A DNA stretch of 64,000 bases from JBMNGW01 sp050950025 (GTDB lineage: Bacteria; Spirochaetota; Spirochaetia; Sphaerochaetales; Sphaerochaetaceae): NCBI GenBank assembly GCA_050950025.1, contig JBMNGW010000003.1, forward strand, positions 15,673-79,672. The letters are read 5' to 3'. Made by a program: the position numbers and the translations under genes. Each line of letters opens with the position of its first letter. The first letter of the stretch is position 1. This document shows positions 16,904 through 27,072 of this stretch, piece by piece. The notes beneath the pieces were generated by a model that did no database searches, was not told the origin of the DNA, and saw only the letters and a list, made by a program, of their open reading frames with translations.

Positions 16904-18554
16904 TCCGTTGATTGTACAAAGCGACTTAAGCCTGCTATTGGATGTTCATCATCCCAAAGCTTCTTTGGCACGAGCCGATATTATTGCCTTCAGTGAGTTG
17001 GTTAAATCACCAGAGCACGTGCATACGTACACCATCAGTGCCATCTCGTTGTGGAACGCCGCCTCTGCGGGGTTGAGCACCGATGAAGTCATCCATAGAC
17101 TTACGTCGTGGTCACGCTTTGAAATTCCAGAGACGGTCCTCTTTCACATCAAAGAAATTGGCGGTCGCTTTGGCTCAGTGGTCCTCCAGCCGTGGCCTGC
17201 AGATTCCGATTATTACCTATTGACAGTCCACAACAAACGCTACGAGCAGGAGATACTAGCTCTCGTAAAGCTCTTAAAACGATGCTCAGATCAGTGGCTG
17301 AAGGGTATTTGGTCAATGCATACGATCGAGGGGAACTGAAACTGCAACTGATTAAGCTCTCGTTGCCCGTTGATGATCGTCTTCCGCTAAACAGGGGTGA
17401 AGCATTGCCTATGGCTTTCAAAGCGGTATCGCAAAGAGGTACCCCCTTTGTTTTACGAGATTACCAACAGCTAGCAGCCGATGCGGTGTTGGGTAACGGA
17501 GGACCAGGAACAGGGTATGGAACTATCGTGTTGCCCTGTGGCAGCGGGAAAACCATTGTTGGGATGGAAATTATGAGCCGCTTAAAAACACGGACGTTGA
17601 TTCTTAGCACCAACGTTGCCGCTGTCCACCAATGGATCGGAGAAATTCAAGATTAAACTTGATGTTGATCCCTCATTAATCGGCGAATATTCGGGGATGC
17701 GCAAAGAAGTCAAACCCATCACGGTATGCACCTACCAAGTGCTAACGTGGCGAGCTGATAAACAAAGTGAGTATCCCCATATGAAATTGCTACGGGAAGG
17801 CAATTGGGGACTTATCATTTACGATGAAGTTCACATGCTGCCCGCTCCCGTTTTTAAAATCACGGCCGAATTGCAAGCTGTCCATCGCATTGGACTGACT
17901 GCAACCTTGATCAGAGAGGACAATCGGGAAGACGAGGTATTCTCCCTTGTCGGCCCCAAACGTTATGACGTGCCGTGGAGTATCTTGGAACAGCAGGGCT
18001 GGATTGCCGAAGCTCAATGCACAGAAATCCGTATTCCCCTGCCCCAAGAACTGGAGATTCCGTATGCCATCGCCGGCAAGCGAGAAAAGTATCGATTGGC
18101 AAGTGAAAATAAGGCCAAATTACCAATAGTCAAGGCTTTGATAGAAAACCATCGGCACGACTATATTCTGGTCATCGGTCAATATCTTGATCAATTAAAA
18201 ATGGTGGCCAAGGAAATTGGTGCCCCTTTAATCACCGGATCAACTGCCAATGCCCGTCGTGATGAGCTTTATCAAAGCTTTCGTGAAGGCAAAGAGCCTA
18301 TTTTAGTTGTCTCTAAAGTGGCTAATTTCGCTATCGACTTGCCCGATGCTTCGGTGGCCATCCAAGTCTCAGGAACATTCGGCTCTCGACAAGAAGAGGC
18401 TCAACGCCTGGGACGAATTTTACGGCCCAAGCGGCAGAGTTCCCATTTTTACACCTTGGTAACTCGCTTCTCAACTGAAGAGGAGTTTAGTGCTAATCGT
18501 CAAAAATTTCTCTCTGAACAAGGCTACTCATACAAAGTGGAGGTTTGGGAATGA
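16893..18554 (+). pseudogene. XPB/ERCC3-type DNA helicase, two frame changes as read
   Basis: About 553 residues in three segments. An N-terminal XPB-type domain (VQSDLSLLLDVHHP) starts at ATG 16893. One lost base in the A4 run at 17276-17279 changes frame into GELKLQLIKLSLP and FVLRDYQQLAADA with Walker A LPCGSGKT. One gained T at 17653-17654 restores the first frame, which holds IIYDEVHMLPAP (DEVH box), GLTATLIRED, and EEAQRLGRILRPK near the end. Bacterial XPB proteins are 3'-5' helicases related to TFIIH. The two changes cancel each other. The next gene overlaps the stop (ATGA) and is a helicase-associated protein. Confidence 0.85.
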
Positions 18555-20527
18555 GAGAATTGAAAATGCGCATTGACCAGTGGGATCAGGCTTTAGCCTT
18601 GCTTCCCGATGCCCTTTTTTTAGAATTAATACGCAACTATATTGGGAAAGTTGAAACACCTTTTCATAAGCCAATTGTTAATAAAACAATTGGCAACATT
18701 GTTTAACAATGACGAATTTCAACAACGAGTTTTGGCATCATTAGGCCCTACCGATATTTTCCTTCTTAGTGCTGTGGCACTCTTAGGCGGTATGACTCAG
18801 CAGCAAATGAGCACACTTTTGCTACCGGCATACCAATTATGCCAATGCTTTGCAACAAGTACTTAACATGCAAGAGCGCCTGTTAGTTGATCCTCATCCC
18901 CAGCAAGCCGAGTCGATGATTCTCAATCCCCTTTTGCATGATCTGTTGGGTAAAACAAGTCCTTGATGTCTCTTCTTTGCTCCTTGATTTACCCCAAGAG
19001 GAAGAAAAACCTCGTTACATATGTGTGGGAGTTGAAAAGAAGCTGTTACGGGGGCTTAATGAGCCTTCATATCCATGCCGATATCGGTCGAGGAGGAAAA
19101 CTGCTCGTCAGCCGGTTTGCCAAAGACGTTTTTGCTTTTGAAACAGAAGAGCAGCTGGAGAAATTAAATCTCTACAATCGCCTCTTATTTGCCGAACAAG
19201 CTCTTAAAGCTCAAGGTAAGAAAATTAGTGTCGATATCAAACAGATGGGACGTCTTTTAGCGCTGCCGCTTAAAGAGCTTGAGTATAGACTTTTCACCTA
19301 CGGCTTTGAGCTTTTGATGCCCGATACAGAACATGAGGAAAATCAGAGAATTTTATACCTTTTTAACCCACTTTATTGAACAATTGCCCATAACGCAAAC
19401 AAATCAACTTAAGCGTATCTCATTGCTATGCGGCTTTAAAGCGGGAATTGAAATTCAACAGATGGAGAACCTGCTACAGCTGTATGATGCAGTTGGTATC
19501 CAAAGTGCGCTCCAAAAGGCTTCTCCGCCTGAGTTACAACCAACAATTGACAGCGACTTCTCTCTTTCGTACAGCCAAGATCTCTCAGTTGCCTCTGATT
19601 TAGATATTCTGCACTGCATTGCTTTAGTCACAAAAGTTGATGTGGTGGCCACCTATGAGATAAATAAATCGAGTGTTTGCAAAGGGTTTGATTTAGGATT
19701 CTCTGTTGAACAAATCAGTAGCTATTTACACCATATTGCCTCAACCCTTCCCCCCTCTTTACAAGAAAACCTTCTTGCTTGGCGCCAAGAATTTAGTTCC
19801 ATCAGCATGTATGACGGCATTCTTATGAAAACCGACCAACGCTTGGGGCGCATTTTTAAAGCCTTGCCCTCCTTACAGCCCTACATTGTTGCCCTTGTTG
19901 ATGAGAATTTGTTTTTAATGAGCCGTAAAGAGGAACAGAATTGGCGTTTAGTCATTAAGGCAGCCGGAGTGGGAGAGTTGCCCACAAGCATCAGTGAACC
20001 GCTTAAGCAAGAAGAGGAGGTTGCCCCCCCTGTTGCTCCTAGCACCATTGTTGACACAGTCGATTTTGGGCCCTCTCTCTTTAAAACTCGAGCAGGTGGC
20101 AGAAAACACCAGTGATGCGATTAAAAAAGAGCTAAAAGCTGTTATTTATTCTAAAGGGTTATCAAAGGTGCAAAAAGAGGAACTGTTGGCCAGAGTGGAA
20201 CAGAACGCTGCTTCTTGCTTGTACACCCAAATAGTTGCTCACAATGCTCCCTCTCAAACTCAAGAGGCCAGCGGCTTTGATTTCCAAGGTAAAGCTAATT
20301 TGTGCAAAGGGGCCGTTAACTCCAAAACCGATTTAATTGAGATGCATCTGATGCATCCCAACGGAGAGTTAGAAGTGCTTTTGACAGAGATGAAAGAGTT
20401 AATTAAAGACAGTGATGAGGTAATGGTACGAGTTCACACCCTTCCCGATTCAGTTGAGAAAATCATTGCCCTCAATAAAGTCTTTCGCGTGCGCAAAAAA
20501 CGGCGGTCACTCTTTTTCCAAATCTAG
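18551..20527 (+). pseudogene. Helicase-associated protein (XPB partner), six one-base insertions as read
   Basis: Joining seven segments gives about 656 residues. Changes of frame fall at 18644-18649, 18833-18834, 18961-18962, 19058-19059, 19358-19359 and 20080-20086, each one extra base in a short run. The part around SDLDILHCIALVTKVDVVA followed by SYLHHIASTLPPSLQENLL resembles the XPB/Ssl2 N-terminal-like 'helicase_C_3' domain, and the C-terminal end is basic (FRVRKKRRSLF). To my recollection, actinobacterial XPB genes also sit next to a large protein of this type. Role unknown; probably works with the XPB helicase. Its end overlaps the convergent aroDE gene by 21 bases. Confidence 0.65.
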
Positions 20528-21967
20528 TTGCTGTTCCAATCGCTTGGGATAATGGTAACCGGTAAAGGCCTCAAACTGGAGCATTCCTTGGCCGATAAGC
20601 ATCTGCAGCCCATAGATGAGTGTGCTGCCCCCCTTTTGAGCTCGCTTAAGCAAAGCAGTTACCCGTGGTCGATACACCAGCTCATACACGATATGAGAAG
20701 GTTGGAAGTCAAAGGAGGGAATTGGGTCGACACCCATATGCTCTCCTTCCATTCCCAATGAGGTTGTCTGGACCACTAAATTAACCTCTGTATACCGATG
20801 TGCATGTTCCAAACTATCGTAAGAGGCCATAGTCTCATTGGCCAGCTGCTGAGCTTTTTGGGCCGAGCGGTTAAGAATCGTTACTTTGACCCCATGGTTG
20901 CGTAAAGCCCAGACAACTGCTCGAGCAGCTCCCCCTGCTCCAACAACAAGCGCACTTTGGATACTTTGGGTTTCTATAGCATGCTCTAATGGGCGTAAGA
21001 ATCCGTAATAATCGGTGTTGATACCGCTAAAAAGTCCCCGTTTTCGTACCACGGTATTGCATGAGCCGATTTGTTTTACTTCGCGCGTAATTTGTCCCAA
21101 ATAGGGCAATACGTGTTGTTTCAGCGGAACAGTCACTGAAAAACCGACAATTTTCAACATCTCTGCTAAAGCAAAAAAGGAGCGCACCGAATCGACTGGG
21201 ATCGGTACGTAAATGGCATTGTACTTAATGCCATGAAAGCCGGTATTGTGAATCTGTGGTGAAAAAGAGTGGAGCACTGGATTCCCTATTAAGGCATACA
21301 GGTGGGTTCGCTCATCAACTTGATCAGCTCGGTAAAGCTCTTTCATCATCCGGGCAGTAATCTGGCCCGGAGCAAGTGGTTTATCGGCACAATAGGTCAA
21401 CATTGAGCCCATTTTTTTATATAAAATGCGGGAAGGAAAGCCAAAATCACCCATCCCCAAGACAATTTTCTGGGGCACTGAAGCCAACTCTTCTTTGACT
21501 CTAAAAAGGGTAATCAAATCGTTGACTGAACGCGGAGTGACTGCCACTTTGGGGATGTCACCTGAAGCGGCCATTTTAGCTATCTTGTGGTAAATATCGG
21601 CAATGACAGTCTCAAAATTGTGCAATGAGCGGATAATTGTAATCCCTTTCTCTTTGGCTTGCGCCTCGGCAAGGCTTTTTTTCACATCTTCTTCAAGATC
21701 AATATAGGCAAACGAGCCTTCAAGTAACGTGCTTAACAAGGCCAAGCGGGAACGTTCTGATTTCTGATATGAGCCGCCGTCACTTTGTCTGCGACAGGTG
21801 AGAATGACCGGTAAATCAATCAAAGAGGGAAATGCAGCGGCTTGATTTAATTCTGATTCTTCAAGCAGATCAACCCGCAATTCAACAATATCGATATAGG
21901 GGCGATTGCGTTCAACCTGAAGTAGGTTCTCTTCGATTGTCGAGCCAGAAAGAACCAAGCATATCAT
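20507..21967 (-). CDS. aroDE: Bifunctional 3-dehydroquinate dehydratase / shikimate dehydrogenase
   Basis: This 486-residue fusion has a type I dehydroquinase domain first (VELRVDLLEE, ILTCRRQSDGG, the Schiff-base Lys in DIPKVAVTP) and a shikimate dehydrogenase domain second (GNPVLHSFSPQIHN, VTVPLKQ, NADP loop VVGAGGAARAV, NTDYYGF). It catalyses steps three and four of the shikimate path. I chose ATG 21967 because GGAGG lies 9 bases upstream; a longer frame to 22105 runs into the divergent ABC-F region. A promoter-like TTGCGA / CATAAC pair lies upstream. Intact, unlike the nearby aroC. Confidence 0.95.
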   Translation of the reverse strand: MICLVLSGSTIEENLLQVERNRPYIDIVELRVDLLEESELNQAAAFPSLIDLPVILTCRRQSDGGSYQKSERSRLALLSTLLEGSFAYIDLEEDVKKSLAEAQAKEKGITIIRSLHNFETVIADIYHKIAKMAASGDIPKVAVTPRSVNDLITLFRVKEELASVPQKIVLGMGDFGFPSRILYKKMGSMLTYCADKPLAPGQITARMMKELYRADQVDERTHLYALIGNPVLHSFSPQIHNTGFHGIKYNAIYVPIPVDSVRSFFALAEMLKIVGFSVTVPLKQHVLPYLGQITREVKQIGSCNTVVRKRGLFSGINTDYYGFLRPLEHAIETQSIQSALVVGAGGAARAVVWALRNHGVKVTILNRSAQKAQQLANETMASYDSLEHAHRYTEVNLVVQTTSLGMEGEHMGVDPIPSFDFQPSHIVYELVYRPRVTALLKRAQKGGSTLIYGLQMLIGQGMLQFEAFTGYHYPKRLEQQLDLEKE

Positions 21968-22087
21968 CTCAAAGAGCCTCCGATGGCACAGAAGCCGGTT
22001 GCATCCCGCCTCTGGGTTATGGTACCTTTCATCATACTCGCAACACGACGAAGGTGCAATAAGCCACCATTTTGGAGCTGTACAAAG

Positions 22088-24006
22088 ATGCTTCAGGTAC
22101 AACAAGTTTCATTAGCATACGGGGAGCGCGAACTGCTCAAAGACGTAAGTTTTACCCTACCCAAAGGAGTTCGTGCTGCCTTAGCCGGAGCCAACGGCAG
22201 CGGCAAGTCTACCCTATTGCAAATCATCGCCTCTCTGATCCCCCCTGACAGTGGCTCAGTAGTCCACTCGTCTGCCTTACGCCTTTCGTATTTGAAACAG
22301 GCAGGGGTGTATCACGTTGGGACGACTCTCTTTGAAGAGGTCAAAAAAGGATATGATTATCTGCTTCCCCTATTGGAACAAAAAAGAGAATTAGAAGAGG
22401 CATTGCATCACGGTAGCAAAGAAGAGGCATTACTGCATCAGCTGCACGCTGTACAAGAGCAGCTGCTACAAAGTGGTTATTGGGACCAAGAAGCCCGCAT
22501 TGATTACATTCTTAAGGGATTGGGGTTTGCCAAAGGAGATGGTAAGCGCAACTGCGAAGAATTTAGCGGCGGTTGGCAAATGCGTATTGCTTTGGCCAAG
22601 GTGCTCATCGAAGATCCCGATATAGCGTTACTGGATGAGCCGACTAACTACCTCGATATAGAAGCTCGCATCTGGCTTCGTTCCTATTTAAAACAATTTG
22701 CCGGCTCAATCATTATCGTCTCTCACGACCAAGATTTCCTTGATGAGACTGTCACTGAGGTGTATGAGCTTTTTTTAGGACAATTAAAGCGCTACAGCGG
22801 CACATACAGTTCGTATCTCATTCAGCGCCAAGCTGAATTGGAGCAATTGGAAAAAGCTTATAAACAACAACAAAAAGAGCTGCAGCGCACCGAACAATTC
22901 ATTCAGCGCTTTCGCTACAAAGCCTCCAAAGCCCGCCAAGTGAAAAGTCGGGTTTTGATGATGGAAAAAATAGTTCCAATTGAAATCCCACCCCATTTAA
23001 AACAGATCTCTTTTAATTTCCCCTCCCCCCCTCCAAGTGGCAACGATGTGCTGGTTGTCGATAACCTAGGCAAATCATATGGTGAGCACCAGATTTTCAA
23101 GAACTTGAGCTTTTTTGTCAATAAAAAAGATCGCTTAGCTGTTGCCGGGCGAAACGGAGCCGGTAAATCGACGTTACTGCGCCTGTTAGCCCAAGCAGAA
23201 GCCTCTTTTAGTGGAAACATCACCTACGGCTCTAATGTAAAAATTGGGTATTTTGCTCAAAATACGGAAGGAACTCTTAATCAACAGAACACGGTTTTAG
23301 AAGAGGTAGAAGCTGTAGCTGACACTGCCGATATCCCTTCGTTAAGAAACCTTTTAGGCTCCTTTTTATTTAGCGGCGATGATGTTGATAAAAAAGTCTC
23401 GATTCTCAGTGGTGGAGAACGAAGTCGCTTAGCATTGGCTAAAATCCTTTTGCAGCCGGCTAATTTGCTCATTTTAGATGAACCGACGAACCACCTCGAC
23501 ATTTTTTCGATGAATGTGCTACTTAAAGCCATCTCTAGGTACCAAGGGACTGTTATTTTTGTCTCTCACGATACCCATTTTATTAACCATCTGGCAACAC
23601 GCATTCTTTATCTAAGTGATCAAGAGCCCCTCTTTTTTGAAGGTGATTACTCTTATTTCTCTTGGAAATTAGAGCAATTACAAGCCCAAGAAAAGACCAT
23701 TGAACTCCCTAGTAAACAGGAAACCAGTGTCAACTCCCTCTCCTACAAAGAGGCCAACCGCCTTAAAAATAGGCTTCAAAATATCGAAAAAGAGCAACAA
23801 GAGCTTATTAGCTCTCTTGAAGAGATTGAACATGAGCTTGAAGAGGTGTTGCAGCAAATGGCTCATAAAGAGAATTACAGCTCAGAAAGTGCAATCACAG
23901 CATTGGTTGCCAAAAAAAGGAGCTTGAACAAAAAAGAGCCGATAATGAAGAGCTATGGTTTGTCCTTGGTGAAGAGAAGGAAAAGGTGCATGAATCCCTG
24001 CTCTAA
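22088..24006 (+). pseudogene. ABC-F family ATPase with a one-base slip in an A7 run near the C-terminus
   Basis: Two ABC domains in tandem: Walker A GANGSGKST with FSGGWQMRIALAK and LLDEPTNYLDI, then GRNGAGKST with LSGGERSRLALAK and LILDEPTNHLD. A charged linker separates them, and there are no membrane segments. ABC-F proteins act on the ribosome (translation factors or antibiotic protection). At CAAAAAAAGG (A run 23912-23918) the frame moves; one more A would give KKELEQKRADNEELW and a stop at 24006, the expected coiled C-terminal tail (about 639 residues). Without the slip the frame runs on into maf. A ribosomal or transcriptional slip at the A run could restore the product. Confidence 0.85.
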
Positions 24007-24598
24007 TCACCAATTGGGCACACTGTTGCCAACGGTTATGTTGGCTTCAGCTTCCTTAGGACGCTTACAGCTGCTTCGCCAAGAAGGCTGCACCGTTATT
24101 GTGTGCCCCACCCAATGTGATGAAAAGCACAGTTTATCAAGTGCAAAAGAGGCAACTCTTCTCCTTTCCAAACGCAAAATGGGAGCTTTTTTACAACAAA
24201 ACCCCTTGCCCCTCTACCCTGTTATCAGTGCCGACACCATCGTTTCATTACATGACAACCAGCTGGGAAAACCAGCTAATCGTGCTGATGCTTTTGCTCA
24301 AATACAGCTACTGGCAGGTACCACCCATGCCGTGTATTCGAGTTTTTGTCTCTATCTACCGCTATTAAAACAGAACTTTTGTGGTACCGATACAGCCTTG
24401 GTTACGTTCAAATCTCTTACCAACTCAGAGATCAATACATACCTTGATGCCAATCAATGGCAACAAGCAGCAGGGAGCTATCGTATCCAAGGACTTGGCG
24501 GTAGCCTTATAGAGGCAATATCGGGGTCACATAGCACCGTTGTGGGGTTGCCTCTACAGGCAATTTCTGCCATATTAAGTGCACTGGAGTGTCGTTGA
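23990..24598 (+). CDS. maf: Maf family nucleotide pyrophosphatase
   Basis: This 202-residue protein begins at ATG 23990, with AAGG just upstream and inside the last codons of the ABC-F gene. Maf hallmarks are VMLASASLGRLQLLRQEG at the N-terminus, the SADTIV motif (about residue 80), GKPANRADAFAQIQLLAG and the AGSYRIQGLGG stretch near the end. Maf proteins hydrolyse non-canonical or unmodified nucleoside triphosphates such as dTTP and UTP. The long open frame that joins it to the ABC-F gene results from the indel in the A run; I read them as two genes. Confidence 0.85.
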   Translation: MNPCSNHQLGTLLPTVMLASASLGRLQLLRQEGCTVIVCPTQCDEKHSLSSAKEATLLLSKRKMGAFLQQNPLPLYPVISADTIVSLHDNQLGKPANRADAFAQIQLLAGTTHAVYSSFCLYLPLLKQNFCGTDTALVTFKSLTNSEINTYLDANQWQQAAGSYRIQGLGGSLIEAISGSHSTVVGLPLQAISAILSALECR

Positions 24599-24622
24599 CC
24601 TGCAGAATATCCGCCTTATGGT
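24595..24622 (+). promoter_or_regulatory. Candidate rpsB operon promoter
   Basis: TTGACC (24595-24600), 16 bases, TATGGT (24617-24622). It overlaps the maf stop and places the start of transcription just before the leader hairpin. Confidence 0.45.
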
Positions 24623-24638
24623 GAGAAATAGCGAAGGG

Positions 24639-24669
24639 GACGGCTTGTTTATGCCTATGCACAGCCGTC
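24639..24669 (+). promoter_or_regulatory. rpsB leader hairpin
   Basis: GACGGCT (24639-24645) pairs perfectly with AGCCGTC (24663-24669) around a 17-base loop, three bases before the AGGAGG ribosome site. A stem here is well placed for S2 autoregulation, known for rpsB leaders in other bacteria. No T run follows, so it is not a terminator. Confidence 0.5.
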
Positions 24670-24681
24670 GCAGGAGGAATT

Positions 24682-25596
24682 GTGTCCGTAGTTACTATGA
24701 AAAGCCTGCTTGAGTCAGGCGTCCACTTTGGTCATCAGACTAAACGTTGGAACCCCAAAATGGCCCGCTTCATTTTTTCTGAACGAAACGGGATTCACAT
24801 CATTGACTTGCAAAAAACCAGTGCCTGTATTGTTGAAGCTTATGAAGCTGCGCGCAAGCAGGTGAAACAGGGCAAGACTATCTTGTTCATTGGTACGAAA
24901 AAGCAAGCTCAACAAACCATTGAAAGTGAAGCTAAGCGCTGTGGCATGCCGTATGTCAACAACCGCTGGCTCGGTGGCATGCTCACCAACTTTACCACAA
25001 TTAAAAAGTCGATTAACCGTCTGAAAAAACTTGAAAAAGAAGAAACTGACGGCACCTTCGATTCCTATACAAAAAAAGAGATTGCTCTTCATCTTAAAGA
25101 GAAGAACAGACTCGAAAAGAACTTAGGCGGCATTAAGGAGATGAAAGATCTTCCCGGCGCCATTTTCATTATTGATACGAAAAAAGAGGCAATTGCTGTT
25201 GCCGAAGCCCAACGACTGGGCATCCCCATCATTGCCGTAGTCGATACTAACTGCGATCCTACCGGTATCGATTACCCCATCCCGGGAAACGATGATGCTA
25301 TTCGTGCTATCTCGCTCTTTGTTGAAATCATTGCCAATGCAGTACTCGATGCCGATAAAGAAGTCGGTATTCAAATTATCGAATCACTGCCTGAGGTAGA
25401 GGAAACTGAAGAGCCCGCTGCAAAAAGCAAAGATGAAGATGATGAAGTTGTCTATGATGAAACAACTGATCTTTCTGATTTCGAAGCTACAGAAGAGCCG
25501 GCAGCCGAAGAGCAAGAGGCAGTTCCCGCTACCAAGAGTGTTAAAATAACTGAAGGTGGCATTGAAGTAGACGAAGAAATTCTCTACGAAGACTAA
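24682..25596 (+). CDS. rpsB: 30S ribosomal protein S2 with acidic C-terminal extension
   Basis: This 304-residue protein has the S2 signature sequences SGVHFGHQTKRWNPKM near the start, VNNRWLGGMLTNF and the DTNCDPTGIDYPIPGNDDA stretch. Start is GTG 24682, with AGGAGGAAT directly upstream. The S2 core ends near residue 230; the remainder is a low-complexity acidic tail (KSKDEDDEVVYDETTDL and more). Extended S2 tails occur in spirochaetes, and their purpose is not established. It opens the rpsB-tsf-frr-uppS-cdsA-dxr-rseP cluster. Confidence 0.97.
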   Translation: MSVVTMKSLLESGVHFGHQTKRWNPKMARFIFSERNGIHIIDLQKTSACIVEAYEAARKQVKQGKTILFIGTKKQAQQTIESEAKRCGMPYVNNRWLGGMLTNFTTIKKSINRLKKLEKEETDGTFDSYTKKEIALHLKEKNRLEKNLGGIKEMKDLPGAIFIIDTKKEAIAVAEAQRLGIPIIAVVDTNCDPTGIDYPIPGNDDAIRAISLFVEIIANAVLDADKEVGIQIIESLPEVEETEEPAAKSKDEDDEVVYDETTDLSDFEATEEPAAEEQEAVPATKSVKITEGGIEVDEEILYED

Positions 25597-25614
25597 TGAT
25601 ACAAGGAGTTTACT

Positions 25615-26457
25615 GTGCAAATTTCTGCTGAAATAGTAAAAAAACTACGCGACGCCACAGGTGCGGGAATGATGGACTGCAAAAAGGCGTTGGTACAAGC
25701 TGAAGGCGATTATGCCAAAGCTGAAAAAATTCTTAAAGAGATGGGTCTGGCTGCCGTTGCTAAGCGCTCCGGAAGAGCTACCAATAACGGTCGCATCTTC
25801 ACGCTTGTCGACTCTGATAAGGCTGTGATTCTTGAAATGGCCTGCGAAACCGACTTTGTGGCCCGTAATGCCGATTTCATTGCTTTGGGCAAACAGTTGT
25901 GCCACGACATTATCGAAAATAATTACCGTGAAATCAACGAAGCCATGCAACAAAAAGTCCTCGATTTGATTACGACCATCAAAGAGAACATGTCGCTGAA
26001 AAAGTTTGAAGTAATGGACATTAGTGCCAACCAACTGGTAAGCCAGTATGTGCACGGTGAAGGGGAATTGGGCGTATTGGTGAAACTTGAAGCCCAGAAG
26101 CCCGAAGTCTTGCAATTGCCTGAAGTTCTTGCGTTTGCCAACGATTGTGCTTTACATGTCGCAGCCTTCTCTCCTCGCTACTTTTCCAAAGAGAATGTCG
26201 ATCAAGCCTATATTCAAGAGCAGACTGAAATCTACAAAGCTCAAACCCTCGCTTTGGGGAAACCCGAAAAAGTTACTGAAGGGATTGTGAAAGGGAAGCT
26301 TGCCAAGCATCTTGGCGAAATCTGCTTTTTGCAACAAGGCTTTGTTAAAGAAGATTCCAAGAGCGTTGAACAAGTCTTAGCCGCGCTGGCCAAAGGTGTC
26401 GGCTCCGATTTAAGCATAACAGGATATACGTTCTATCGTGTTGGAGTTGAAGAATAA
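25615..26457 (+). CDS. tsf: Elongation factor Ts
   Basis: This 280-residue protein has the EF-Ts N-terminal signature KLRDATGAGMMDCKKAL and ETDFVARN. It exchanges GDP for GTP on EF-Tu. Start is GTG 25615 with AAGGAG 6 bases upstream, 18 bases after rpsB. The usual following gene pyrH is absent, as in treponemes; frr follows after a 60-base spacer with a hairpin. Confidence 0.97.
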   Translation: MQISAEIVKKLRDATGAGMMDCKKALVQAEGDYAKAEKILKEMGLAAVAKRSGRATNNGRIFTLVDSDKAVILEMACETDFVARNADFIALGKQLCHDIIENNYREINEAMQQKVLDLITTIKENMSLKKFEVMDISANQLVSQYVHGEGELGVLVKLEAQKPEVLQLPEVLAFANDCALHVAAFSPRYFSKENVDQAYIQEQTEIYKAQTLALGKPEKVTEGIVKGKLAKHLGEICFLQQGFVKEDSKSVEQVLAALAKGVGSDLSITGYTFYRVGVEE

Positions 26458-26473
26458 GCTATTTTCGCCTTAT

Positions 26474-26498
26474 GCCGCACGGAATTTTCCGTTGCGGC
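26474..26498 (+). terminator. Hairpin between tsf and frr (attenuator-like)
   Basis: GCCGCACGGAA (26474-26484) and TTCCGTTGCGGC (26487-26498) form an 11-bp stem with a single bulge and a two-base loop. Only a weak T run follows (TTGTGTTT). It may reduce read-through or mark a processing site between the abundant ribosomal genes and the rest. Confidence 0.55.
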
Positions 26499-26517
26499 TT
26501 GTGTTTGGAGGTTGTCG

Positions 26518-27072
26518 ATGCAAACAGTATTAGAATCGTGTGAATCGAAGATGAAAAAAAGCGTTGGGGCTTTGAATCAGGAATTCAGTGCTTTGCGTAC
26601 AGCAAGAGCTTCAGCAGCCTTATTTGATAAAATTAAAGTTGAGTATTATGGGCAAGAGACTCCCCTTTCTCAAGTTGCCAGTATCTCAGTGCCTGAAGCA
26701 CGATTGGTGGTAATCCAACCTTGGGATAAAACGCTGTTAGGACCTATTGAGAAAGCTATTCTCAAAAGCGAACTCTCTTTGAATCCCAACAATGATGGTA
26801 AGTTGCTACGCATTAACTTCCCTCCGCTGACTGAACAAAGACGCAAAGAGTTGGCAAAAGGGGCTAAAGCAACTGCCGAGCAGAGCAAAATTGCCATTCG
26901 CAATATTCGGCGGGAGGCTATTGACGAAAGCAAGCGCTTACAAAAAGCTTCCGACATTTCTGAAGACGAACAAAAGGATCTTGAAAACAAGATTCAGAAG
27001 TTGACCGATACCTATATTGCTCAAATTACCGACATCGCTGCCGAAAAAGAGAAAGAAATTCTGGAAATCTGA
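26518..27072 (+). CDS. frr: Ribosome recycling factor
   Basis: This 184-residue protein has the RRF features LRTARASAALFDKIKVEYYG, VIQPWDKT and LTEQRRKELAK. It splits post-termination ribosomes with EF-G. ATG 26518 follows TTGGAGG at ideal spacing; a TTG at 26512 also lies in frame but sits on the ribosome site. The stop overlaps the uppS start (TGATG). Confidence 0.97.
   Translation: MQTVLESCESKMKKSVGALNQEFSALRTARASAALFDKIKVEYYGQETPLSQVASISVPEARLVVIQPWDKTLLGPIEKAILKSELSLNPNNDGKLLRINFPPLTEQRRKELAKGAKATAEQSKIAIRNIRREAIDESKRLQKASDISEDEQKDLENKIQKLTDTYIAQITDIAAEKEKEILEI

Noticed and set aside
21983..24598. A single 871-codon open frame suggesting an ABC-F/Maf fusion protein
   Set aside because: The normal ABC-F tail lies in the next frame and maf has its own start and ribosome site at 23990; the join results from one missing base in an A run.
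26457..26518. A missing pyrH between tsf and frr as a deletion
   Set aside because: The same order without pyrH is what I know from treponemes, so it is likely ancestral here.
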